Notes: generated from the sequence alone by a model not told the origin. Shown: positions 1 through 10,872, counted from the first letter of the stretch. The stretch: DNA of 62,674 nucleotides from Streptomyces jumonjinensis (GCF_009600885.1 NZ_VCLA01000104.1:10894-73567); one strand, 5' to 3'. Translations and numbers: made by a program.

Positions 1-348
1 AGAGACCGATCCGTCCCGGGAGGCGGAGGCGGAGGCGGAGAAGGCGAGTCCGTAGTGGCGGTAGAGCTGGAGCTCCTGCTCCGGGGAGAGATGGCGTCCG
101 ACGCCGAAGTCCGGCGCGTCCTTGATCAGAGAGCGTTCGAAAGGAACGCGCAGGGTGTCGTTGTCCACGGTGCTCGGCTCCAGCGGGACGAAGGCGTCCC
201 GGCCGAAGAGCCCGGTCCGTACCGCCGCCCATTCGGGTGCACCGGTGGCATCGTTCAGATAGACCTCGTCGACGGTTCCGATCTTGGCTCCGTTGCGGTC
301 GAACGCCTTGCGGCCGATCAGGCTGCGCGGATCGATATCGGTCTGCAC
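1..348 (-). CDS. PRC-barrel domain protein (partial, cut by left edge)
   Basis: The reverse strand reads from a GTG at 348 into a typical PRC-barrel N-terminus with the segments DPRSLIGRKAFDRNG, KIGTVDEVYLND, EWAAVRTGLFG and DAFVPL. PRC barrels are small beta-barrel modules found in RNA-processing, photosynthetic and stress-related proteins; in streptomycetes such free-standing proteins have no firm role. A GGAGGG ribosome site lies 3 nt upstream of the GTG (351-357), which supports this start. The reading frame runs off the window edge, so the C-terminus is unseen; the last visible residues are an Ala-Ser repeat. It is divergent from gcvP and shares a roughly 110-bp upstream region with it. 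Confidence 0.85.
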   Translation of the reverse strand, partial: MQTDIDPRSLIGRKAFDRNGAKIGTVDEVYLNDATGAPEWAAVRTGLFGRDAFVPLEPSTVDNDTLRVPFERSLIKDAPDFGVGRHLSPEQELQLYRHYGLAFSASASASRDGSVS

Positions 349-443
349 GGTCCCTCCACGTGGTCGCAACTGCTCTTTAAACCATACGAAAGGCCACATC
401 GAGAGTGTCGGCCACTTGAGCGATCGGTGTGCGGGTGCGCTGG

Positions 444-680
444 TAGGCTGGCTAATGGCTGCTGACCCCGTGCGGGAGAGTCCACCGGCAGGTCGACGGT
501 GGCGCCGAAGGAGCAAATCCTCCCCGGAATCTCTCAGGCACCTGTACCGCTCGGACGAGGTCACTCTGGAAAGCAGGGCGGGCGTCGGACGGCATCCGCT
601 CTCACCGACGGTGAAAGCCGGAGCGTTGCAGGCTGGCGGTCCGGTGAAGCTCTCAGGTTGAGATGACAGAGGGGGAGGCC
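444..680 (+). promoter_or_regulatory. Tandem glycine riboswitch (gcvP leader) with upstream -10 element
   Basis: Core glycine-aptamer sequences are visible: GCGGGAGAGTCC (471-482), GGCGCCGAAGGAGCAA (501-516), ATCTCTCAGGCACC (529-542) and CACTCTGGAAAGCAG form aptamer 1. A more divergent aptamer 2 follows, with GGTGAAAGCC (610-619), AGCTCTCAGG (648-657) and GACAGAGGGGG (665-675). A -10-like TAGGCT at 444-449 would start transcription just before aptamer 1. The 3' strand of aptamer 2 (GGGAGGCC, 673-680) is complementary to GGCCTCCC (732-739), which overlaps the 3' part of the gcvP ribosome site, so the switch probably controls translation. Glycine riboswitches in front of glycine-cleavage genes, including gcvP, are known in Streptomyces and act as ON switches. 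Confidence 0.93.
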
Positions 681-741
681 GTCCAGGGCATCCCGCGCGC
701 GTGGTGCCCCTCGCAGGTCGTCGGACCAGGAGGCCTCCCAC

Positions 742-3627
<2,886 letters not shown>

Positions 3628-3649
3628 CGGTCGGCGGCGCGCATGCGTC

Positions 3650-3683
3650 GGGGCCGGTGCGGAGAGTGTCTCCGGCCGGCCCC
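3650..3683 (+). terminator. Intrinsic-type hairpin after gcvP
   Basis: GGGGCCGG (3650-3657) pairs with CCGGCCCC (3676-3683). An inner GGAGA/TCTCC stem (3661-3665 with 3669-3673) extends it. There is only a short T-containing tail, as is usual for streptomycete terminators. It lies 23 bp after the gcvP stop and faces the convergent DUF5999 gene. Confidence 0.6.
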
Positions 3684-3797
3684 TTGTCGTACCCCGGGCC
3701 CCGTGCCCCGTTTCCCGTGCTTTGGCGGGCGGATCGCGGTGGTGCGCTGTACGCGGCCGGTCGCGGAAGGGCGTCGGGTCGATCGGTGGAAGGAGTT

Positions 3798-3995
3798 CTA
3801 GGCCGCGGTCATCGCCAGGATCGGCCGGTGCGGTGCGATGATCTGTCCGTCCGGCAGCAGTTCACCGGTGTCCTCGAAGAGGAGCACGCCGTTGCACAGC
3901 AGGCTCCAACCCTGCTCCGGGTGGTGCGCGACCAGGCGTGCCGCCTCCCGGTCGGCTGAGTCGGATGTCGGGCACGGTGGTTGATGCTGGCACAT
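3798..3995 (-). CDS. DUF5999 family small protein
   Basis: This encodes 65 residues starting MCQHQPPCP, with the conserved core EAARLVAHHPEQGWSLLCNG followed by VLLFEDTGELLPDG and a C-terminal APHRP. These match a small conserved actinobacterial family with no known function, which I recall as DUF5999. The N-terminal Cys/His cluster (C2, H4, C8) could bind metal; that is inference. The frame is open further upstream (to 4100), but those residues look unlike the family and have poor codon bias, so the ATG at 3995 was chosen. A purine-rich GAAAGAA stretch, not a strong ribosome site, lies upstream. It is convergent with gcvP. Confidence 0.8.
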   Translation of the reverse strand: MCQHQPPCPTSDSADREAARLVAHHPEQGWSLLCNGVLLFEDTGELLPDGQIIAPHRPILAMTAA

Positions 3996-4315
3996 GGATG
4001 GGTTCTTTCGCTGCGGTGTGGTGATCGTCGTGCGGCTCGATGAGGTGTTCATGGCCGCCCCCCCCGTATCTGTTTGGGTCCACTCCCAGTGTTGCCCCAC
4101 GAGCGGTATCCCGCAGGGATTTCGCGGCAGCTGGTCTCACTGATTAATGACGTACCGTCCCGGCACATGGTTCAGTCCAACTCCGTTGTCCTTTCGGGTG
4201 GTTCACCGTGGTCATGATGGACTAGTCCCGTTCCATGAGAACGCGCCCCGCGACCGGGTGGTCACGGGGCGCGAAGGGTGGCGCCGACTGCGCCGGGGCA
4301 CCCCGGCGGGGGGTC
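3996..4315. other. Intergenic region, no gene seen
   Basis: This 320-bp gap separates the DUF5999 start from the 3' end of the next reverse-strand gene. It holds the upstream region of the DUF5999 gene, a run of eight C at about 4056-4063, an AT-richer patch (ATTAATGA near 4143) and the terminator at 4242-4273. No frame shows convincing codon bias. Confidence 0.6.
4242..4273 (-). terminator. Hairpin terminator of the 4316-4903 gene
   Basis: CGCGCCCCG (4242-4250) pairs perfectly with CGGGGCGCG (4265-4273), and the inner GACC/GGTC (4252-4255, 4260-4263) continues the stem. It lies 43 bp beyond the stop of the reverse-strand gene and is well placed to end its transcript. Confidence 0.65.
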
Positions 4316-4903
4316 TTACACGGGTGATCCCAACAGCGGCTCGGGGGTGAGCCGCAGGGTCATCAGCGGGAGCAGCTCGGCCACCAGATGCGGCCGGTGG
4401 GCCGCGATGCCGGGCGGGGCGGGAGCGAGCGGCACCAGCACATCGGTGGGCAGGAGGGCGCCGGACGCGGCGTCGGCGTCCGCGTCCGCGTGCAGCCACA
4501 GGGTGAGCATGTACAGCTCGGGGATGGAGAGGAGGCGCGGCTGGAACGGGGTCTTCGTCGACTCCGCCTGCCGCAGGGCCCGCTCGGTGGAGCTGAGATA
4601 GGGCCCCTCGAAGAAGTGCGAGAAGGTCCACCCGTCGGGGGTGAGCACCGTCTCCGCGGCGGCCACGGTCCGCTCACCGCCGCGGATCAGGAAGCGCCAG
4701 CCCGTCAGCCGGGTGAGCGGGCCTGAGGAGGTGGGGGCTATCCGGTCGAGGACATGGACGGGCAGCGGTGTCTCGGCGCTCACGGATCCCTGGACGGATC
4801 GGAGGGCGGGGGTGCGGTCCTGGCTGACGGCGGTGGGGGAGCCGAGCGCGGTCAGAACGCTGCGGAGTGCTGGTGCGGGGGCCGGTAGGGCGTACAGCGG
4901 CAT
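4316..4903 (-). CDS. Conserved hypothetical protein, unrecognised
   Basis: The 195-residue product starts MPLYALPAPAPALRSVLTAL and contains RLTGWRFLIRGGER, VLTPDGWTFSHFFEGPYL and LYMLTLWLHADADADAASG. No signal peptide, membrane helix or known catalytic motif was seen. Codon bias is strongly that of a real gene. An AGAGG element lies about 9 nt upstream of the ATG. I do not recognise the family. The WRFLIRGG and W-rich segments suggest a soluble alpha/beta protein, but nothing supports a function. It stands alone between two non-coding regions, with a long AT-richer upstream region that may hold its promoter (TATAAA on the reverse strand near 5030). Confidence 0.7.
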   Translation of the reverse strand: MPLYALPAPAPALRSVLTALGSPTAVSQDRTPALRSVQGSVSAETPLPVHVLDRIAPTSSGPLTRLTGWRFLIRGGERTVAAAETVLTPDGWTFSHFFEGPYLSSTERALRQAESTKTPFQPRLLSIPELYMLTLWLHADADADAASGALLPTDVLVPLAPAPPGIAAHRPHLVAELLPLMTLRLTPEPLLGSPV

Positions 4904-5406
4904 GGTGGAACGCCTCTCACTTCGGGTGGCACGGTGAGGCAGGCAGGGTGCGGACGGCGCTGTCAGCAGGCGGGGCCGGAGGATGGCTGGAAGGGCGGCC
5001 GGGCGCCAACTCTCTGCCTTCTGGACAAAGTTTATACGACACGTGTTCTCATGATGTTTCCGCTAGCGGCTGCCCGTATTCATCACAAGGGCAGTTCAGG
5101 TCTTTGTGCGACGGGTGAACTGCCGGATTTTCGAAGAAAATTCCGCTCCGGGCTGGGCATTTGACAAAGTATCGGTAGGCCGAAACTGAACGGTGTCTTT
5201 CGCCATAGAACCGCTGGGGGTGGCCGGGTGCTCCACTCCGCGGCGGTCCCGGCATCACCATGACGACGACATGTGCCGCGCGTCACTTCTGACACAGTAC
5301 CGGTCGAGGGCTGTACTTTCCGCGTTATGGATCAGCCAGGGTGGGCATTATCGTCCGTGACGCGAGCGGCCGATGCCGCGCGGTGCCCACTCGGAAGGAC
5401 GCTTCG
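4904..5406. promoter_or_regulatory. Long divergent intergenic region with hairpins and promoter-like boxes
   Basis: This is one of the least GC-rich stretches of the window. GGCAGTTCA (5090-5098) pairs with TGAACTGCC (5116-5124), and a second small palindrome ATTTTC-GAA-GAAAAT follows at about 5128-5142. A consensus -35 hexamer TTGACA lies at 5161-5166. The octamer GACAAAGT occurs twice, at 5024-5031 and 5163-5170. TATAAA is present on the reverse strand near 5030. The region probably carries promoters for both flanking genes. No ORF with proper codon bias was found in it. Confidence 0.5.
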
Positions 5407-6918
5407 ATGGGGGAGAAGGTCGTGGCAGGCGGCTTTGAGCTGTCCGATCGCCAGCGGTACCGGCGAAAGCTGCAACAGTGTCTGGCGGGACTGGCGCGAC
5501 TGCTGGCCGAGAAGAGGTTCGACCGGCCCAGGAATCTCATGGGAATGGAGATCGAGCTGAATCTCGCGGGCTCGGACGGGCTGCCCCGGATGATGAATGC
5601 GGAAGTACTTGAGAGAATCGCGAGCCATGATTTCCAGACCGAGCTCGGAATGTTCAATCTGGAAGTAAACATTGTTCCGCACCGGATCTCCGGACGGGTT
5701 CTCGACCAGCTGGCCGAGGAGTTGCGGGCCGGGCTCGGATATGCGCACCGGAAAGCGAACGAGGTCGGCGCCGGGATCGTGATGATCGGCATTCTTCCGA
5801 CGCTCGCCCAGGACGATCTGGTCTCCGCGAACCTCTCGGACGTCGACCGCTATGTGCTGCTCAACGATCAGATCGTCGCCGCCCGGGGCGAGGACTTCGC
5901 CTTGGACATCGACGGTGTGGAGCGGCTGAGCTGCACCTCCGCGTCGATCGCGCCCGAGGCGGCCTGCACCTCGGTGCAGCTGCACCTCCAGGTGACCCCC
6001 GCGCGCTTCGCCGATGTGTGGAACGCCGCGCAGGCCGTCGCCGCGGTGCAGGTCGCCGTCGGCGCCAACGCCCCCTTCCTGTTCGGTAAGGAGCTCTGGC
6101 GCGAATCGCGGCCCCCGCTGTTCCAGCAGGCCACCGACACCCGCCCGCCCGAACTCCAGGCCCAGGGGGTGCGCCCGCGCACCTGGTTCGGCGAGCGATG
6201 GGTGGACTCCGCGTACGACCTCTTCGAAGAGAACCTCCGCTACTTCCCCGCGCTGCTGCCCATCTGCGACGACGAGGAGGATCCGCTGCGGATCATCGAC
6301 GAAGGCGGCGTTCCGGGCCTTCAGGAGCTCGTCCTCCACAACGGCACGGTCTACCGCTGGAACCGTCCGGTGTACGGGGTGGCCGACGGCGTGCCCCATC
6401 TGCGGGTGGAGAACAGGGTGCTGCCGGCCGGTCCCACCGTCACCGATGTGATCGCCAACGCCGCCTTCTACTACGGGCTGGTGCGCTCGCTCGCCGACGA
6501 GTCCCGGCCGGTCTGGAGCCGGCTGTCGTTCGAGGCCGCCGCGGAGAACTTCGACAACGCGTGCCGCCACGGCATCGACGCCGAACTCCAGTGGCCGCGC
6601 CCCGGCCGCGCGGGCGTCACCCGGGTACCGGCCGTCAAACTCGTACGCGATGAGCTGCTGCCGCTGGCCGCCGCGGGGCTCGACGCCTGGAACGTCGAGC
6701 CCGCCGACCGCGACCGGTACCTCGGGGTGATCGAGGAGCGGTGCCGACGCCGGGTCAACGGGGCGTCCTGGCAGGCGGACACCTACCATCGCGCCCTGGA
6801 GGCCGGTCTGGAGCGGGAAGCGGCGCTCGCCGCGATGACCCGCCGCTACTGCGAGCTGATGCACGAGGGAAACCCGGTGCACACCTGGCCGGTGGGATTC
6901 CCGGGGCGCGACGGGTAA
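5407..6918 (+). CDS. Glutamate-cysteine ligase family protein (GCS2-like)
   Basis: The 503-residue protein resembles actinobacterial proteins annotated as glutamate-cysteine ligase, an ATP-dependent ligase family. GMEIELN (about 46-52) and FNLEVNI (about 83-89) carry the acidic residues expected to bind Mg-ATP, and ENRVLPAGPTVTDVIANA is a conserved C-terminal block. Streptomycetes make mycothiol rather than glutathione, so the real substrate is uncertain. The ATG at 5407 follows GGAAGGA by about 8 nt; an in-frame GTG at 5341 has no ribosome site. The CPBP protease gene follows 100 bp downstream in the same direction, probably co-transcribed. The stop codon lies inside a 22-bp tandem duplication. 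Confidence 0.85.
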   Translation: MGEKVVAGGFELSDRQRYRRKLQQCLAGLARLLAEKRFDRPRNLMGMEIELNLAGSDGLPRMMNAEVLERIASHDFQTELGMFNLEVNIVPHRISGRVLDQLAEELRAGLGYAHRKANEVGAGIVMIGILPTLAQDDLVSANLSDVDRYVLLNDQIVAARGEDFALDIDGVERLSCTSASIAPEAACTSVQLHLQVTPARFADVWNAAQAVAAVQVAVGANAPFLFGKELWRESRPPLFQQATDTRPPELQAQGVRPRTWFGERWVDSAYDLFEENLRYFPALLPICDDEEDPLRIIDEGGVPGLQELVLHNGTVYRWNRPVYGVADGVPHLRVENRVLPAGPTVTDVIANAAFYYGLVRSLADESRPVWSRLSFEAAAENFDNACRHGIDAELQWPRPGRAGVTRVPAVKLVRDELLPLAAAGLDAWNVEPADRDRYLGVIEERCRRRVNGASWQADTYHRALEAGLEREAALAAMTRRYCELMHEGNPVHTWPVGFPGRDG

Positions 6919-6948
6919 CCCGGTCCGGCGCGACGGGTGACCCGGTCC
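6905..6948. repeat. 22-bp tandem duplication across a stop codon
   Basis: GGCGCGACGGGTAACCCGGT plus CC at 6905-6926 is repeated directly at 6927-6948 with a single A-to-G change. The first copy contains the TAA of the ligase gene; the change turns the same triplet into TGA in the second copy. Confidence 0.85.
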
Positions 6949-7018
6949 GCCTCCGTCGGCACCGCATGGGGCAAGCTGTGACAACCCATGCGGTGGGATG
7001 ACTCGACGGGAGACAGGC

Positions 7019-7822
7019 GTGCAGACGGAGGCAGGACACGTGGCCGAATCGCTACCTCAGGAGGGCGTGTCACGGAAGATTCTGCGATCCGAGCTGCTGC
7101 TGGTGCTCGCGCTCTCCCTGGGCGCCAGCGCACTGTCGGCCCTGATCAGCTTTATCGGATCGCTGACGAAACCGGGCGGTCTGAAGCAGCAGGCGGCCAC
7201 GTTGAACGGGTCGTACGCACCCGGGCGGCCCTGGCTCGATCTCGCCTGGCAGCTCTTCGGCATCGCCACGGCCCTGGTGCCGGTGCTGCTGGTGGCGCAT
7301 CTGCTGACCCGCGAAGGCGCGGGCGGGCTGCGGTCGATGGGCTTCGACCGGAGCCGGCCCTGGTTCGACCTGGGGCGCGGCACGCTGCTCGCGGCGGGCA
7401 TCGGCAGCGCCGGGCTCGTCTTCTATCTGGCGGCGCGGGCCTTCGGCGCCAACCTCACCGTGGTGCCCGAGTCGCTGCCCGAGGTGTGGTGGAAGTTTCC
7501 CGTACTGATCCTTTCGGCGATCCAGAACTCCGTGGTCGAGGAAGTGATCGTCGTCGGGTATCTGCTCCGCAGACTCGACCAGTTGGGCTGGACGCCGATG
7601 GCGGCGCTGGCGGCGAGTTCGCTGCTGCGCGGTTCGTACCATCTCTACCAGGGCATCGGCGGATTCATCGGCAATGTGGTCATGGGCGTGGTCTTCGTCC
7701 TGCTCTACCGGCGGTGGGGCCGGGTGGGGCCGCTGGTGGCGGCGCATGCGCTGCTCGACATCGTGGCCTTCGCCGGATACGCGCTGCTCGCCGGGAAGGT
7801 GGGCTGGCTGCCCACGCCCTGA
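7019..7822 (+). CDS. CPBP family intramembrane glutamic endopeptidase
   Basis: This 267-residue polytopic membrane protein belongs to the CPBP (CAAX protease and bacteriocin-processing, ABI) family. The signature EE pair lies at residues 174-175 in VVEEVIVVGYLLRRL, followed by RGSYHLYQG with the family histidine and AHALLDIV near the C-terminus. About seven hydrophobic segments are visible. The GTG at 7019 follows GGGAG and fits the family start; the in-frame ATG at 6998 has no spaced ribosome site. It lies just downstream of the ligase-like gene, a pairing that seems conserved in streptomycetes. Its substrate is unknown. Confidence 0.88.
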   Translation: MQTEAGHVAESLPQEGVSRKILRSELLLVLALSLGASALSALISFIGSLTKPGGLKQQAATLNGSYAPGRPWLDLAWQLFGIATALVPVLLVAHLLTREGAGGLRSMGFDRSRPWFDLGRGTLLAAGIGSAGLVFYLAARAFGANLTVVPESLPEVWWKFPVLILSAIQNSVVEEVIVVGYLLRRLDQLGWTPMAALAASSLLRGSYHLYQGIGGFIGNVVMGVVFVLLYRRWGRVGPLVAAHALLDIVAFAGYALLAGKVGWLPTP

Positions 7823-7841
7823 GGGGCGGATCGCGGGACCG

Positions 7842-7872
7842 GGGGCGTACGGGGGGTGATCCCGTACGCCCC
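7842..7872. terminator. Bidirectional hairpin terminator
   Basis: GGGGCGTACGGG (7842-7853) pairs perfectly over 12 bp with CCCGTACGCCCC (7861-7872) around a 7-nt loop and is followed by TT. It sits between the convergent CPBP and PhzF genes and can serve both. Confidence 0.75.
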
Positions 7873-7879
7873 TTCGGTG

Positions 7880-8701
7880 TCAGGGCGCGGTGAGCAGCTC
7901 GCCGTCGATCACGGTGACCGCGTGCCCCGTCAGCAGGGTGCGTTCGCCGCGCAGTTCGGTGCGGACCAGCCCGGAGCGGGCCGATGCCTGGAGCCCGGTC
8001 AGGGAGGTTCCGAGGCGTGAGGCCCAGAAGGGCGCGAGGGCGGTGTGCGCGCTGCCGGTCACCGGGTCCTCGTCGATCCCGACCCGGGGGAAGAAGCCCC
8101 GGGAGACGAAGTCGTAGCCGAGGCCGGGCCGGTCGGCCGCGGCGGTGACGATGACGCCGCGCTCGGAGTGCCCGACGAGCGCCCGGATGTCCGGGGTGAG
8201 TCCGCGCACCGTCTGCTCGTCGGCGAGTTCCACGACGAGATCGCCGATGTGCGGCCCGGTGTCGTGCACCGAGATCACCCGCGCGCCGAGCGCCTCGGCG
8301 ATGCCGTCCGGCGTCTCCACGGGGGTGAGCGGAGAGGTCGGGAAGTCCAGGGTGATCGCGCCGTCCTCCCGGGGGGTGGCGCTGAGGATTCCACAGCGGG
8401 CGGCGAAGCGGACCGTGCCGGTGGCGGCGCCGGTGGTGTGCAGCACATGCGCTGTGGCGAGGGTGGCGTGTCCGCACATGCCGACCTCGGTGGCGGGGGT
8501 GAACCAGCGCAGCGCCCAGTCCGCGTCGCCGCCCGGCGGCAGCGGGTGCGCGAAGGCGGTCTCGGAGAGGTTCACCTCGGCCGCCACGCGCTGGAGCCAG
8601 TCCGCGTCGGGGAATTCGGTGGATTCGGGGAGGAGGAGCACTCCGGCGGGGTTGCCGGTGAAGGGGGCGTCGGTGAAGGCGTCGACGATTCGGATCCGCA
8701 T
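7880..8701 (-). CDS. PhzF family isomerase/epimerase-like protein
   Basis: The 273-residue protein starts MRIRIVDAFTDAPFTGNPAG, the hallmark of the PhzF / diaminopimelate-epimerase fold. NLSETAFA contains the catalytic glutamate of PhzF, GMCGHATLATAHVL is the second conserved block, and GIDEDPVTGSAH is the third. PhzF itself isomerises dihydro-3-hydroxyanthranilate in phenazine synthesis; no phenazine genes are nearby, so this is one of the many family members of unknown substrate. An upstream in-frame extension to 8755 is open but does not match the family start. The gene ends against the shared hairpin. Confidence 0.92.
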   Translation of the reverse strand: MRIRIVDAFTDAPFTGNPAGVLLLPESTEFPDADWLQRVAAEVNLSETAFAHPLPPGGDADWALRWFTPATEVGMCGHATLATAHVLHTTGAATGTVRFAARCGILSATPREDGAITLDFPTSPLTPVETPDGIAEALGARVISVHDTGPHIGDLVVELADEQTVRGLTPDIRALVGHSERGVIVTAAADRPGLGYDFVSRGFFPRVGIDEDPVTGSAHTALAPFWASRLGTSLTGLQASARSGLVRTELRGERTLLTGHAVTVIDGELLTAP

Positions 8702-8878
8702 GGGCCGACGGTAGCGGGGGAGGGAAGCCGCGGACCAAGGCCAATACGCGGTCACTGGACCGGTCCGCGCGCACGGCGGACCGGTCGCGCCCGGGGCGCG
8801 GTGAAGCGCGCGTCCGGGCGGTGGCGCCGTGCCTGTCGGTCCATGGGGACAGAGAAACGAGGACGCGTTTGCGGCCCC

Positions 8879-9307
8879 TCAGTCGATGCAGAACTCGTTG
8901 CCCTCGATGTCCTGCATCGGGATGCACGAATCGTTGCCGTCGTACAGCGTTCGCACGTGTACCGCGCCGAGCGGGACCAGTCGTGCGCATTCGGCCTCAA
9001 GTGCGGCGAGGCGCTCCTCACCCACGAGTCCGGTGCCGACCCGCACATCCAGATGCAGCCGGTTCTTGGCGGCCTTCCCTTCGGGGACGCGCTGGAAGTA
9101 CAGCCGCGGGCCAACACCTGAGGGATCACTGCAGGCGAACCATGAATCCCGCTGCTCAGGCGGCTGCGAGCGCTTGAAATCGTCCCACGTGGCAAACCCC
9201 TCCGGTGGCGGCGGTACGACGTATCCCAACACCTCGCACCAGAAACGAGCGAGGCGCTCAGGTTCCGCGCAGTCGAAGGTGACTTGGAACTTCTTGATCG
9301 ATGCCAT
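8879..9307 (-). CDS. VOC (glyoxalase/bleomycin-resistance) family protein
   Basis: The 142-residue protein starts MASIKKFQVTFDCAEPERLA, then FWCEVLGYVV, WFACSDPSGVGPRLYFQRVP, KNRLHLDVRVG, and ends DIEGNEFCID. This is the beta-alpha-beta-beta-beta layout of a VOC domain of the Glyoxalase_6 type. LHLDV and the terminal glutamate in EGNEF are the usual metal positions. The reaction is unknown. The start at 9307 was preferred over a GTG at 9337 because it matches the family start. It has its own transcription unit, apparently upstream of PhzF in the same direction with a 177-bp gap. Confidence 0.85.
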   Translation of the reverse strand: MASIKKFQVTFDCAEPERLARFWCEVLGYVVPPPPEGFATWDDFKRSQPPEQRDSWFACSDPSGVGPRLYFQRVPEGKAAKNRLHLDVRVGTGLVGEERLAALEAECARLVPLGAVHVRTLYDGNDSCIPMQDIEGNEFCID

Positions 9308-9464
9308 CGGCCCACCATAGTGACGCGTGCTCTTCACCGAGATCCCGGGGTGTCATCGCCGTGCGGGTCGAGGTCTCGCGTGACATGAGCAGCGCCAACG
9401 GACCGGATCGCCTGAGACGGGAGACAGCCCGACGGCTTCCGGGAGCTTGTCGTAGCGATTGTTC

Positions 9465-9500
9465 CGATATATCGTTGAGGTATCGCGACAGATCAACGAT
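9465..9500 (+). promoter_or_regulatory. Probable PadR operator with nested inverted repeats
   Basis: CGATATATCG (9465-9474) is a perfect palindrome. ATCGTTGA (9471-9478) is repeated inverted as TCAACGAT (9493-9500). The whole lies directly upstream of the ribosome site of the padR-like gene. AT-rich dyads of this kind are typical autoregulatory PadR sites, so autoregulation is likely. Confidence 0.7.
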
Positions 9501-9515
9501 GGAAGGAGTGTCATC

Positions 9516-10145
9516 ATGCGTTCACACGGATGCGAGCCTCCCGGGCACGACCGTGGACCCTGCGGGCCCGGCCATCACGAGCGGTCGGGGCCCGAGGGGC
9601 GCCGGGGCGCCTTCGGGATCTTCGGGCCTCCGCCGCCCGGCGGGCTCTTCGGGCCGCCGATGGGTGGACCGTTCGGCGGGGGTCGCGGGCGGGGCGGCCG
9701 GGGCAGGGCGCGGCGCGGTGATGTGCGTGCGTCGATCCTGGCGCTGCTCAAGGACCGTCCGATGCATGGGTACGAGATGATCCAGGAGATCGACGAGCGC
9801 AGTGGCGGAGCCTGGAAGCCCAGCCCCGGCTCGGTCTATCCGACCCTTCAGCTGCTGGAGGACGAGGGGCTGATCGTCAGCGTGAGCGAGGGCGGCAAGA
9901 AGCTGTTCACGCTCACGGACTCCGGGCGCACCGAGGCCGAGGCGGGACCCGACGCCCCATGGGAAGAGGCTGGGCGCGGGGTCGACTGGGAGACCGTCAA
10001 CGAGATCCGGCAGGCCGGCTGGGGGCTCATGGAAGCCTTCGGTCAGGTGTGGAAGGCCGGCAGCGCCGAGCAGCGCACCAAGGCCGTCGGGGTCATCAAC
10101 GAGGCCCGGAAGAAGCTGTATCTCATCCTCGCCGACGAGCACTGA
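9516..10145 (+). CDS. PadR family transcriptional regulator
   Basis: The 209-residue protein has a roughly 70-residue Gly/Pro/Arg-rich N-terminal tail ([13 protein letters not shown]) followed by a PadR winged helix: RASILALLKDRPMHGYEMIQ, KPSPGSVYPTLQLLEDEGLI and the wing SEGGKKLFTLTDSG. A helical C-terminal dimerisation region ends the protein. GGAAGGAG precedes the ATG by 7 nt. The dyad-rich operator at 9465-9500 suggests it represses itself. The target is not obvious: no efflux pump is adjacent. The basic tail may add non-specific DNA contacts (inference). Confidence 0.92.
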   Translation: MRSHGCEPPGHDRGPCGPGHHERSGPEGRRGAFGIFGPPPPGGLFGPPMGGPFGGGRGRGGRGRARRGDVRASILALLKDRPMHGYEMIQEIDERSGGAWKPSPGSVYPTLQLLEDEGLIVSVSEGGKKLFTLTDSGRTEAEAGPDAPWEEAGRGVDWETVNEIRQAGWGLMEAFGQVWKAGSAEQRTKAVGVINEARKKLYLILADEH

Positions 10146-10156
10146 CCCGGCGCGGC

Positions 10157-10201
10157 GGCCCGGCCGCAGGGACCCCGGACACGGGGCTCCGCGGCCGGGC
10201 C
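10157..10201. terminator. Two-way hairpin terminator
   Basis: GGCCCGGCCGC (10157-10167) pairs perfectly over 11 bp with GCGGCCGGGCC (10191-10201), and an inner CCCCG/CGGGG stem strengthens it. It lies between the convergent padR-like and SRPBCC genes. Confidence 0.75.
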
Positions 10202-10242
10202 GTCCTGCTGTCATGTCGTTCTGCCGTCATGCCTTCATGCCG

Positions 10243-10671
10243 TCATGAGACCAGTCCGGCCAGCTTCCGCAGGGACTCCTGGAGGGCCTCCGTCGCCGAT
10301 TCCTTGAGTCTGCCCGCCATCAGCGAGACCGCCGCGCCGGTGAACTCGCCGTCGATCCGCACCCGCGTCGCGGCCCCGTCCGGGGCGAGGGAGTAGCGGT
10401 TGCCGACGGTGACGCCCATCGGGCCCATGCCCTTGACCGCCAGCACCCGGCCCGCCTCGAACTCGACCACCGTCCAGGTCACCTCGGCGGGGAAGCCCAT
10501 GAGCTTCATGCTTTCCGCATAGGTGATCCCCTGTTCGAGGACGGTGGGGGCGCCGTGGGGGAAGCCGGTGTGCATGGCGTTCCAGCGGCCGAAGCCGGTG
10601 AAGTCCGTCAGCTGGGCCCAGACCTTCTCCGGCGGTGCCTCGATACGGGCCTCGGCGGTGACTTCGGCCAT
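10243..10671 (-). CDS. SRPBCC / polyketide cyclase-like family protein
   Basis: The 142-residue protein MAEVTAEARIEAPPEKVWAQ... has the SRPBCC pattern: an N-terminal strand, then VWAQLTDFTGFGRWN, central strands (VTWTVVEFEAGRVLAVKG) and a long C-terminal helix. These helix-grip proteins bind hydrophobic ligands; no ligand can be assigned. GGAGGGG precedes the ATG by 7-8 nt. A sigma-70-like promoter lies 37-65 bp upstream. Confidence 0.85.
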   Translation of the reverse strand: MAEVTAEARIEAPPEKVWAQLTDFTGFGRWNAMHTGFPHGAPTVLEQGITYAESMKLMGFPAEVTWTVVEFEAGRVLAVKGMGPMGVTVGNRYSLAPDGAATRVRIDGEFTGAAVSLMAGRLKESATEALQESLRKLAGLVS

Positions 10672-10707
10672 ACGACCACCCCTCCAAGTCGGCTCACGGT
10701 GTCGCGG

Positions 10708-10736
10708 AACGTAGCCGTACTCGGTCGAACATTCAA
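10708..10736 (-). promoter_or_regulatory. Sigma-70-type promoter of the SRPBCC gene
   Basis: On the reverse strand, -35 TTGAAT (complement of 10731-10736) and -10 TACGTT (complement of 10708-10713) are separated by 17 bp. The predicted start leaves a leader of about 30 nt. Confidence 0.5.
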
Positions 10737-10872
10737 TGCTGATGAACAGTCAGATCCGGTCGGGTGGCGGCCGGGCGGCCGGATCGCGGAACGGGCGGCC
10801 GGCGGAGGGCAAGACGGCTCGCGCACCCCGAGAGGGAACTGTCCCGATCTCATCCGTAAGGAGGAGAAATCT

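Noticed and set aside
3996..4140. N-terminal extension of the DUF5999 protein
   Set aside because: The extra residues are Thr/Ser-rich with poor codon bias and lie before the conserved MCQHQPPCP start.
5332..6984. 550-codon reverse frame over the glutamate-cysteine ligase-like gene
   Set aside because: Antisense shadow; no motifs, and the forward frame has a ribosome site and family motifs.
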